Shown: piece by piece, positions 57,572 to 64,000 of the stretch
Numbering within the stretch: position 1 is the first letter of the stretch
Layout of the letters: each line of letters starts with the position of its first letter
Assembly: GCF_007489285.1 (NCBI RefSeq)
Contig: NZ_VLIY01000008.1
Location: 124,001-188,000 of the forward strand
DNA from: Skermania sp. ID1734
GTDB lineage: Bacteria; Actinomycetota; Actinomycetes; Mycobacteriales; Mycobacteriaceae
Direction: 5' to 3'
Length of the DNA stretch: 64,000 bases
Made by a program: the position numbers and the translations under genes
The notes under the pieces: model-generated
Seen by the model: the letters and a program-made list of their open reading frames with translations, nothing else
Told to the model about the DNA's origin: nothing
Database searches by the model: none

Positions 57572-58738
57572 ATGCGCAAGTTCCTCTTCGTATTGGTGGC
57601 GCTGCTAGCGGTGGTCCTGACCGGCTGCAGCAGCGGCGGCTCCATCTACGGCCTGCATCAGACCGTTGAGCAGCTGCACGTTTCCTACCAACCCGGTGCC
57701 GGCACGGAGGACGTCAGCCCGGTCGCGCCGATCTCGGTGACTGCAAACCACGGCGCCTTGCGGGACGTGAAGCTCACCAGCGAGAGCGGCACCGTAGTGA
57801 AAGGCCAGCTCAGCAATAGCGGGGCAACCTTCACCGTCGCCGAGCCACTCGGCTACGGCAAGACCTACACGTGGTCCGGTGAGGCGGTGGACACGGCGCA
57901 GCATTCGGTTCCGGTGCAGGGCAGTTTCACCACCGTGCAGCCTGATTCGACGGTTTCGGGTCAGGTCCAAATCGCCGACGGCGACGTCGTGGGCATTGCT
58001 GCGCCGATCATCGTGCAGTTCAGCGACCACGTCACCGACAAGGCCGCCGTCGAGCGCGCGCTGAAGGTGACCACAGACCCGCCCACCGAAGGCTCCTGGG
58101 CCTGGCTGAGCGACGACAACGGATCACGCGCGCATTGGCGGCCGAAGGACTACTGGAAGCCGGGCACCAAGGTGCATCTCGACGCCAAGCTCTACGGTGT
58201 GAACTTTGGCGGTGGCGCCTACGGAGCATCGGATCTGACCTCGGACTTCACCATCGGCCGTGCACAGATCGTCAAGGCGAGCGCGCCGAGCCACCGCATG
58301 CAGGTCATTCGGGACGGCAAGGTGATCTTCGACTTCGCGGTCAGCTATGGCGAGGGCAACGAGTCGCGAAACGTGACGCGCAGCGGTATTCACGTTGTGT
58401 CGGAAAAGCACGAAGATGTGTTGATGTCCAACCCGCCGTTCTACTCGAACGTGCACGAGCGCTGGGCGGTCCGGATTTCCAACAATGGCGAGTTCATTCA
58501 CGCCAACCCGGAAACCACCGGCGTGCAGGGGTCCGAGAACGTCACCAACGGCTGCATCAACCTCTCACCCGAGGACGCGCAGGCATACTTCCCGACTGCC
58601 CTCTACGGCGATCCCGTCGAGGTGACCGGCACGCGCATCGAGCTGTCGGCCGCGGACGGCGACATCTACGACTGGGCGATCGACTGGAAAACCTGGCAGT
58701 CGATGTCGGCGCTGCATGGTGACGGATCGGGCGAATAG
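57572..58738 (+). CDS. L,D-transpeptidase lipoprotein (Rv0483/LprQ-like)
   Basis: 388 residues. Signal peptide with lipobox LTGC (C19), then two Ig-like domains (about 40-140 and 140-235) and a YkuD catalytic domain (about 240-370). The active site is S[10 protein letters not shown] with Cys328 and His310. The enzyme makes 3-to-3 peptidoglycan cross-links resistant to most beta-lactams. M. tuberculosis has five such enzymes; this is the one after murB. It is exported and lipid-anchored. Confidence 0.94.
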   Translation: MRKFLFVLVALLAVVLTGCSSGGSIYGLHQTVEQLHVSYQPGAGTEDVSPVAPISVTANHGALRDVKLTSESGTVVKGQLSNSGATFTVAEPLGYGKTYTWSGEAVDTAQHSVPVQGSFTTVQPDSTVSGQVQIADGDVVGIAAPIIVQFSDHVTDKAAVERALKVTTDPPTEGSWAWLSDDNGSRAHWRPKDYWKPGTKVHLDAKLYGVNFGGGAYGASDLTSDFTIGRAQIVKASAPSHRMQVIRDGKVIFDFAVSYGEGNESRNVTRSGIHVVSEKHEDVLMSNPPFYSNVHERWAVRISNNGEFIHANPETTGVQGSENVTNGCINLSPEDAQAYFPTALYGDPVEVTGTRIELSAADGDIYDWAIDWKTWQSMSALHGDGSGE

Positions 58739-58740
58739 CC

Positions 58741-59430
58741 ATGGTCGCCATCGAGGTGCTGCGCGTGTTCACCGACGCCGAGGGGCGCTACGGCAACCCG
58801 CTGGGCGTGGTGCTCGACGGCGCGGCAGTGCAGGATCAGCGCGACCGTCAGGCACTTGCGACGGCGCTCGGCTACAGCGAAACCATCTTCTTCGACGACT
58901 TGGCCGAGGGTCGGTTACGCATCTTCACGCCAGCGTCGGAGTTGCCGTTCGCCGGACATCCGACTGTCGGCGCCGCCTGGATCCTCGCGCGTGAACTCGG
59001 GCGTCCACCGACGCGGTTGGTCACTCTTGGCGGATCGGTGACCACCTGGGCCGACGGCGACAGCGTGTGGGTCCGCGGGCCGTTGGCGTCGACGCCGCCC
59101 TGGTGGCACGAGCGGCTCCCCAGCAGCGCTGATGTCGTTGCGCTGACCGGCCCGCTGGTGCCCGAACAGGACGCTACCCAGCTGTGGGCGTGGGAGGACG
59201 AAGCCACCGGGGTGGTCCGAGCCCGGGTTTTTGCTGCGCGCTATGGGGTGGCCGAGGACGAGGCGTGCGGGTCGGCCTCGATGCGACTCGCCGCGGCTCT
59301 CGGGCGAAGGCTGACTATCCACCATGGCCGGGGCTCGGTGGTATACGCCCAGCCTGGGCCGGCCGGGACCGCGGAGATCGGTGGGCGGGTCGTGAGCGAT
59401 GGGTTGGTGGCTCACCCTCCTCCGCACTGA
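58741..59430 (+). CDS. PhzF-family protein
   Basis: 229 residues, a PhzF/diaminopimelate-epimerase-like fold: IEVLRVFTDAEGRYGNPLGVVLDG, LGYSETIFFDD, LPFAGHPTVGAAWILAREL, and EDEACGSASMRLAAALG. PhzF proteins are isomerases of small metabolites; the active-site Glu is in SETIFF. Its position beside the cell-wall genes is not a guide to substrate. It starts two bases after the transpeptidase stop, so it is probably co-transcribed. Shorter than PhzF of phenazine pathways (about 280 residues), but both halves are present. Confidence 0.82.
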   Translation: MVAIEVLRVFTDAEGRYGNPLGVVLDGAAVQDQRDRQALATALGYSETIFFDDLAEGRLRIFTPASELPFAGHPTVGAAWILARELGRPPTRLVTLGGSVTTWADGDSVWVRGPLASTPPWWHERLPSSADVVALTGPLVPEQDATQLWAWEDEATGVVRARVFAARYGVAEDEACGSASMRLAAALGRRLTIHHGRGSVVYAQPGPAGTAEIGGRVVSDGLVAHPPPH

Positions 59431-59486
59431 TCACGACCAAAGGGTCGGCGACACGCCGAGGGAGGCGGGCCGTACGGTCGTGATCA
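59428..59486. repeat. inverted repeat TGATCACGACC / GGTCGTGATCA
   Basis: 11-base arms at 59428-59438 and 59476-59486, perfectly complementary, 37 bases apart, with a small internal CGGCG-ACA-CGCCG hairpin. Includes the end of the PhzF gene. Confidence 0.75.
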
Positions 59487-59530
59487 CCGGGGGTTTGGGC
59501 GGCGACAGCAAAGCCGACGCCGTCAAGCTT

Positions 59531-59584
59531 GAGTTAGGTGTTTTACACGACCCAAGGCCCTGAAGCGTGTAAAACACCTAACTC
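59531..59584. terminator. 19-bp perfect inverted repeat
   Basis: Arms 59531-59549 (GAGTTAGGTGTTTTACACG) and 59566-59584 are exact reverse complements over 19 bases with a 16-base loop. Placed between convergent genes, probably a two-way terminator. Confidence 0.75.
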
Positions 59585-59618
59585 GTCGAGTGGCGAGCAG
59601 ACTTCCTGGTGGCCGCCG

Positions 59619-59715
59619 GGAGGTTTTGCTCAGTACTAACCCAAGCGCCGAGCAAACCTCCTGTGCCTGATTGGTCGCTTCGCCCGGCACTAACCCAAGC
59701 GCCGGGCGAAACGAC
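59619..59715. repeat. two hairpins with the same loop and different stems
   Basis: Hairpin 1: arms 59619-59631 and 59650-59661. Hairpin 2: arms 59674-59688 and 59701-59715. The loop sequence ACTAACCCAAGCGCCG is shared (starts near 59634 and 59689) while the stems differ in a way that keeps pairing. The second overlaps the stop codon of the SDR gene. Confidence 0.7.
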
Positions 59716-60427
59716 CGGCGGCCACTTGATCCCGCGGCTTCACCACAATCTGGTCGATGTTCACATGCGACGGCCTACTCGCCACAAACCCCACGATCTC
59801 GGCGATATCGGCCGCTACCAGCGGCTCGATCCCCTCGTAGACCTTCGCCGCCCGTTCCTCGTCGCCGTTGAACCGCACCAGGGAAAACTCGGTCTCGACC
59901 GCGCCCGGCGCAATCTCGGTCAGCCGCACCGGCTGGCCCATCAGCTCCCCGCGCAGCGTCCGGTGCAGCACTGCCTGGGCGTGCTTGGCGGAGGTGTATC
60001 CGGCGCCGTTGTCGTAGTGCGTCAGCGCGGCCACCGACGTGATGGTGACGATCAAGCCGTCGCCGCTGTCGATCAGTTTGGGCAGCAGCGCCTTGGTCAT
60101 TCGCAGCGTGCCCAGCACGTTGGTCTCCCACATCCAGCGCCAGTCGTCGAGGTCGGCGGCCGAAACGGGGGCGAGTCCCTTCGCCCCGCCGGCGTTGTTG
60201 ACCAGCACGTCGCAGCGCTCGACGGCGTCGGTGAACTCGGCGACCGATGCTTCGTCGGTGACGTCGAGCGGCATTGCCGTGGCGCCGATTTCGTCGGTAA
60301 GTCGCTGGAGCCGGTCGACCCGTCGCGCCCCGATCACCACCTGGAGCCCCTGCGCGGCGAGTGTGCGCGCGGTGGCCTCGCCGATTCCCGAGCTGGCTCC
60401 GGTGACGACTGCGGTGCGTGAACTCAT
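59690..60427 (-). CDS. short-chain dehydrogenase (Rv0484c-like)
   Basis: 245 residues. SDR with cofactor site VVTGASSGIGEATARTLA, NNAGG, catalytic Ser region (TITSVAAL) and YTSAK (Tyr-x3-Lys). It has a moderately acidic NADP-type pocket (IGARRVDRL: Arg after beta 2, pointing to NADP). Substrate unknown. Corresponds in place to Rv0484c, next to the L,D-transpeptidase. It converges with the PhzF gene; palindromes lie between them. Confidence 0.9.
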   Translation of the reverse strand: MSSRTAVVTGASSGIGEATARTLAAQGLQVVIGARRVDRLQRLTDEIGATAMPLDVTDEASVAEFTDAVERCDVLVNNAGGAKGLAPVSAADLDDWRWMWETNVLGTLRMTKALLPKLIDSGDGLIVTITSVAALTHYDNGAGYTSAKHAQAVLHRTLRGELMGQPVRLTEIAPGAVETEFSLVRFNGDEERAAKVYEGIEPLVAADIAEIVGFVASRPSHVNIDQIVVKPRDQVAAGRFARRLG

Positions 60428-60451
60428 GCAGCCGATCCTAGGTTTGCCGAG

Positions 60452-61483
60452 CTAACCGAGGAGGGGAGGGGCGTCGGAGTCGTCGCCGGTACCGCCGCGA
60501 CGCAGCACTTCCGCACGGGCCCGATCGATACCGCCGTGTTCGAGGCCGGCCAGCGCGGACTCGCCGCTGAAGATGATGTTCTCGCGTCGACGCACCACCA
60601 CGTGCAACCGGCCGCCGAGATGCTCGATGGCGCCAGGGACGTGTCGCTGCTCCGCCGGGAGCGGCACCGGCAGCACGTGCGCGTCACCGAGCGCCGCGTT
60701 GCCTTCGATTTCGATGCCTATCTGCGCGCTCCGGCCGTGCAACGACCAACGTTCGTCAGAGACCCGCGCCCGCACCGGCGACACCACCGGGTTGCCGAGC
60801 CGCATCACCTGCCCATTGGGCAGCCGAACGACGACGGCCGTCACCTCGGTGTGCAGCTTGCCGGTGCTGACGACACCACCCGCGAACGCGACGCACGCGC
60901 CCGGCTCCGCGAAACCGTGGGCCTGACCCCACCACCACGCCTCGGGGAAACCGCCCTTGCCCCAGTTCTTTTCGGAGTACACCTGCGCGCCATCGAGACT
61001 CCACGCCTCGCCGCCGAGCGTAGCCGTGCCGTGCGCGGTGCCGTTGAGCAACCAGGGATGCCAGTACTGGTTGAGCGCGGGAACGGTGTGGAAGACGCTC
61101 GATCCGCCGAACGACCGGCGCGGCCACTGCCTGTGCTCGCTGATCGCGACATCGAGCTTCGCGTCCGGTCCCAGATCGACCGTCACCCGGTCCTCGGTCG
61201 CCCGAAACGCCGTACCGGCGGTGGCACCGAACCGCTCCGGGTCCGCGAAGCCCTCCGGATGCACGGCGGTACGCAGAAATCCGTTCGGATACGACGCCAG
61301 TCCCAACGTCGACCAACTGCCCTGTTCAGACCGGTTCACGCCGATCAAGGCGATGACCACTCGGCCGGAATCCGGCTGAGTGAAGCGCCAGAAATAGCCC
61401 TCCATCGCGACCCCGTGTGCGCGCAGCGGGTCGCCGAACGGAAGATCGGCGCCGGTGGCCCGGAAGCGGTCGAGCGATGTCAT
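60452..61483 (-). CDS. tocopherol-cyclase-like protein
   Basis: 343 residues. The segment VYSEKNWGKGGFPEAWWWGQAHGFAEPGACVAFAGG is the signature of the tocopherol-cyclase (PF14249) group, beta-sheet proteins related to the plant/cyanobacterial enzyme and to lipocalin-like AttH/CrtC proteins. Actinobacteria do not make tocopherol, so the substrate is probably another lipid or isoprenoid. Start at ATG 61483; GTG 61492 is an in-frame alternative. It is divergent from the SDR/hydrolase pair at 61514. Confidence 0.8.
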   Translation of the reverse strand: MTSLDRFRATGADLPFGDPLRAHGVAMEGYFWRFTQPDSGRVVIALIGVNRSEQGSWSTLGLASYPNGFLRTAVHPEGFADPERFGATAGTAFRATEDRVTVDLGPDAKLDVAISEHRQWPRRSFGGSSVFHTVPALNQYWHPWLLNGTAHGTATLGGEAWSLDGAQVYSEKNWGKGGFPEAWWWGQAHGFAEPGACVAFAGGVVSTGKLHTEVTAVVVRLPNGQVMRLGNPVVSPVRARVSDERWSLHGRSAQIGIEIEGNAALGDAHVLPVPLPAEQRHVPGAIEHLGGRLHVVVRRRENIIFSGESALAGLEHGGIDRARAEVLRRGGTGDDSDAPPLLG

Positions 61484-61501
61484 GGGAATCACGCTTTCTG
61501 A

Positions 61502-61507
61502 TAGCGT
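61502..61507 (+). promoter_or_regulatory. -10 TAGCGT, leaderless start
   Basis: TAGCGT (61502-61507), then six bases to ATG 61514. Confidence 0.55.
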
Positions 61508-61513
61508 CGCGAC

Positions 61514-62368
61514 ATGTCAACGAAGACGCCACAATTGGCCGGACGACGGGTCGCAATTACCGGCGGGGCCAGGGGAATTGGCCGCGCTACGGCACAGGCA
61601 CTGCTTGCCGCGGGGGCGAAGGTCGCGATCGGTGATCTCGACGCCGACCTGGTTGCTGCAGCCGCGGGTGAACTCGGCGACGGCGCGGTCGGATTGCCAC
61701 TCGACGTCACGGATCGGGAGTCGTTCGAGCGGTTCTTTGCCGCCGCGGAATCGGCGCTCGGCGGTGTGGACGTGCTGATCAACAACGCCGGGATCATGCC
61801 GGTGGGCCGGTTCATCGAGGAGGACGACGCAACGGCGCGCCGCCAGATCGACGTGAACGTGCACGGCGTGCTCTACGGCATGAAGATCGCGCTGCCCCGC
61901 TTTGTCGAACGCGGCAGCGGTCATTTGATCAACATCGCCTCCGCCGCGGGCAAGGCCGGATTCCCCGGTGTGGCAACGTATTCCGGCACCAAGCACTTCG
62001 TTGTCGGGGTTAGCGAAGCGGCGCGGCTCGAGCTGCGCGGCACCGGCGTCGAGGTGTCTTGCGTGATGCCCAACATCGTCAACACCGAACTGGGTTCGGG
62101 CATCGGCCATGCCCGCTTCATTCAGAAGACCGAGCCGGCAGAGGTGGCCGACGAGATCGTCAAGGCGATTGCCAAGCCGCACTTCGACGTTTATGTTCCG
62201 CCGCTGCTCGGGCCGCTCAACAAGGTCGTCGGGGTGCTGCCGCGGGCCGGTCGGGAGGGTCTGGCGCGACTGCTCAAGGCCGACACAGTGATTCTCGACG
62301 GCGACTGGGACGCGCGGAAGACCTACGAGGACCGCGCCGCCCACTCAGACCCGACGCACGAGCGCTGA
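61514..62368 (+). CDS. short-chain dehydrogenase
   Basis: 284 residues. SDR: VAITGGARGIGRATAQALLAAG, DVTD, NNAGIMP, NIASAAG, YSGTK (Tyr-x3-Lys). The C-terminal extension with PPLLGPLNKVVGVLPRAGREGLARLLKAD is typical of actinobacterial SDRs of the lipid/steroid kind. Cofactor: after beta 2 the residue is Asp (IGDLDAD), suggesting NAD. The message is predicted leaderless. It overlaps the hydrolase gene by one base (TGATG). Confidence 0.9.
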   Translation: MSTKTPQLAGRRVAITGGARGIGRATAQALLAAGAKVAIGDLDADLVAAAAGELGDGAVGLPLDVTDRESFERFFAAAESALGGVDVLINNAGIMPVGRFIEEDDATARRQIDVNVHGVLYGMKIALPRFVERGSGHLINIASAAGKAGFPGVATYSGTKHFVVGVSEAARLELRGTGVEVSCVMPNIVNTELGSGIGHARFIQKTEPAEVADEIVKAIAKPHFDVYVPPLLGPLNKVVGVLPRAGREGLARLLKADTVILDGDWDARKTYEDRAAHSDPTHER

Positions 62369-63189
62369 TGGCCCTGCGCGAGGCGATCAGCGCCGACGGC
62401 ACCGCCATCGCTTACCGGGTCGCCGGACCCGACGACGGTCGGCCACTGGTGCTCATCCACGGCTGGGCCGCCTCGTTGCGCTGCTGGGGCGAGGATCTGG
62501 TCGGCAAGCTGGCGCAGGACAACCGAGTGGTCGCGATGGACCTGCGCGGCCACGGTTACTCGGGCGTCGCGCAGCGCTACGACGACCCAGCCGACTGGGC
62601 GGCCGACGTCGCTGCGGTACTGGCGGCCGAGTCGACCACCCGTGACGCCGTGCTGCTCGGCTGGTCCTACGGCGGGTTGGTCATCTGCGATTACCTCGCG
62701 CACCACGGGACCGATGCGGTCGCCGGGGTGGTACTCACCGGGGCCATCAACGCCATTGGCCGCGAGGTCGAGGGTGGACGCATCGGCTCGGCCATGCAGG
62801 CGGCGATCCCGAACGTCTTTGCCACCGATCCGCGCACCGCCATCCGTGGTCTGGCGTCGTTCGGCAACGCCAACACCGGCGGCCGTAACGACGGCGCCAT
62901 CGCGCAGTTGCTCTTCGGCATCAGCCTGAGCACGCCGCCGCAGGTCCGGGAGGGCATGTTCCGGCGCAAGGCCGACCACGACGACCTGCTGCGCACCCTC
63001 GACATCCCGGTTCTGCTGATGCACGGCACCGCCGACCCGGTCGTCGATATCGCGGCGAGCGAACACGCCGCCGCGTTGCTGCCTGCGGCGCAAACCTCCT
63101 GGTGGGAAGGCGCGCAGCATGGCTTGTTCATCGAAGACCCGGACCGTTTTGCCGCCGAAGTGCAGGCCTTCATTGCTGGCCTGGGCTGA
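62368..63189 (+). CDS. alpha/beta hydrolase
   Basis: 273 residues. Full alpha/beta-hydrolase set: VLIHGWAASLRCW (oxyanion), MDLRGHGYSG, nucleophile GWSYGG, LMHGTADPVVDIAASEHAA (acid) and EGAQHGLFIEDPDRF (His). No lid signature pointing to a class. The ATG at 62368 overlaps the TGA of the SDR gene, so they are coupled; the pair may process one lipid-like compound. mshA follows 30 bases downstream in the same direction. Confidence 0.9.
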   Translation: MALREAISADGTAIAYRVAGPDDGRPLVLIHGWAASLRCWGEDLVGKLAQDNRVVAMDLRGHGYSGVAQRYDDPADWAADVAAVLAAESTTRDAVLLGWSYGGLVICDYLAHHGTDAVAGVVLTGAINAIGREVEGGRIGSAMQAAIPNVFATDPRTAIRGLASFGNANTGGRNDGAIAQLLFGISLSTPPQVREGMFRRKADHDDLLRTLDIPVLLMHGTADPVVDIAASEHAAALLPAAQTSWWEGAQHGLFIEDPDRFAAEVQAFIAGLG

Positions 63190-63219
63190 GGGCTGCGGCC
63201 CGCAAGGCAGTATGGAGTG

Positions 63220-64000
63220 GTGAGCCTGGGACCTCGGCAACCACTGCGCCGCGTGGCGGTGCTCTCCGTGCATACCTCGCCGCTGGCCCAGCCGGGGGTC
63301 GGCGATGCGGGCGGGATGAACGTCTACGTGCTGCAGACCGCCATCGAGATGGCCCAGCGCGGGGTAGCGGTGGAGATCTTCACCCGCGCCACGTCGTCGA
63401 CGGATGCCGCTGTCGTCGAGGCCGCGCCGGGCGTGCTGGTGCGCAACATCGTCGCCGGGCCGTTCGAGGGACTCGACAAGCAGGACCTGCCCACTCAGCT
63501 GTGCGCGTTCGCGGCCGGGGTGTTGCGCGAGGAGGCCCGGCATCCGGTCGGCTACTACGACCTGGTGCACTCGCACTACTGGCTGTCCGGTCAGGTCGGC
63601 TGGCTGGCGCGCGATCGGTGGGGCGTGCCGCTCGTGCACACCGCGCACACGCTGGCAGCGGTCAAGAACGCGGCGCTGGCCGACGGTGACCGGCCCGAGC
63701 CGCCGGCCCGGGAAATCGGCGAACGTCAAGTGGTGATGGAAGCCGACCGGCTCATCGCCAACACGGCCGAAGAGGCCAAGCAACTCGTCGAAACCTATGA
63801 CGCGGCGAGCGACAAGATCGACGTGGTGGCCCCCGGTGCGGATCTGACCAGGTACCGCCCCGGCGATCGGTCGGGCGCCCGTGCCGCGTTGGGCATCGCC
63901 GCACATGAGGCGGTGGTGGCCTTTGTCGGTCGCATTCAGCCGTTGAAGGCGCCCGACGTTTTGCTTCGCGCGGCCGCGGCGCTGCACGCCCAGCAACCGG
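63220..64000 (+). CDS. mshA: D-inositol-3-phosphate glycosyltransferase, 5' part
   Basis: At least 260 residues before the window ends. GT-B enzyme for the first step of mycothiol synthesis, moving GlcNAc from UDP-GlcNAc to inositol-3-phosphate. [27 protein letters not shown] shows the glycine loop; [42 protein letters not shown] is the acceptor-binding stretch; [17 protein letters not shown] and [17 protein letters not shown] begin the second domain. GTG 63220 or GTG 63217 is the start; no strong ribosome binding site is seen. Mycothiol is restricted to actinobacteria, which fits the rest of the window. Confidence 0.95.
   Translation, partial: MSLGPRQPLRRVAVLSVHTSPLAQPGVGDAGGMNVYVLQTAIEMAQRGVAVEIFTRATSSTDAAVVEAAPGVLVRNIVAGPFEGLDKQDLPTQLCAFAAGVLREEARHPVGYYDLVHSHYWLSGQVGWLARDRWGVPLVHTAHTLAAVKNAALADGDRPEPPAREIGERQVVMEADRLIANTAEEAKQLVETYDAASDKIDVVAPGADLTRYRPGDRSGARAALGIAAHEAVVAFVGRIQPLKAPDVLLRAAAALHAQQP

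Noticed and set aside
62323-63996. 557-codon open frame on the minus strand
   Set aside because: Antisense to the SDR, hydrolase and mshA genes; no domain, biased composition.

Overview
The window is high-GC actinobacterial chromosome, almost certainly from a mycolic-acid bacterium of the Rhodococcus/Nocardia type. The evidence is the order of genes at 43.5-64 kb, which follows the Mycobacterium tuberculosis Rv0472c-Rv0486 neighbourhood as I know it: TetR regulator, DUF445 protein, XRE regulator, hbhA, DUF2516, deoC, DUF2993, DUF2505, murB, L,D-transpeptidase, SDR, mshA. Genus and species cannot be fixed from the sequence alone. No tRNA, rRNA, CRISPR array, transposase or phage structural gene was seen.

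Layout. 0-1.2 kb: start of an ECF sigma factor preceded by five 48-bp tandem repeats, then a SnoaL-like protein. 1.2-5 kb (minus): glucose dehydrogenase, GH15 trehalase/glucoamylase-type hydrolase, a PH-like protein and a lipoprotein. 5-7.2 kb (minus): hemerythrin, membrane protein, carboxylate-amine ligase. 7.4-12.7 kb: three glycosyltransferases and a large catalase (katE). 12.7-14.2 kb: small membrane and proline-rich proteins. 14.2-24.8 kb: a dense partner-switching signalling block with a MEDS-STAS/MEDS-ATPase pair, a PAS-ANTAR protein, a STAS protein, and an rsbRST stressosome operon that continues into two PP2C phosphatases. A zinc alcohol dehydrogenase and a second carboxylate-amine ligase sit inside the block. 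24.8-27.7 kb: a sulfate-binding lipoprotein behind a leaderless polycysteine leader peptide, and csbD. 27.7-40.8 kb: stress and redox genes (phosphoesterase, NTase-BON, DJ-1/PfpI, FAD-Rieske oxidoreductase, topoisomerase IB, methyltransferase, CDGSH protein, heme-oxygenase-like enzyme, SDR, STAS, PLP decarboxylase, CinA, ChaB/Rho_N, Baeyer-Villiger-type monooxygenase). 40.8-64 kb: the conserved cell-envelope block ending inside mshA.

How it fits together. Many genes between 7 and 38 kb carry a sequence resembling a general-stress sigma factor promoter (SigF/SigB type, GTTT-N15/16-GGGTAN). These include katE, csbD, the holin-like/DUF3618 pair, the MEDS pair, the methyltransferase and cinA-chaB. 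Seven have the start codon exactly nine bases after the -10 element, which suggests leaderless mRNAs. The stressosome operon and the partner-switching proteins in the same region are plausible controllers of that sigma factor, although its gene is not here. In the 47-62 kb block a different, housekeeping-type leaderless arrangement (TANNNT then 6-8 bases then the start codon) recurs, including a compact bidirectional promoter between murB and a DUF2505 gene.
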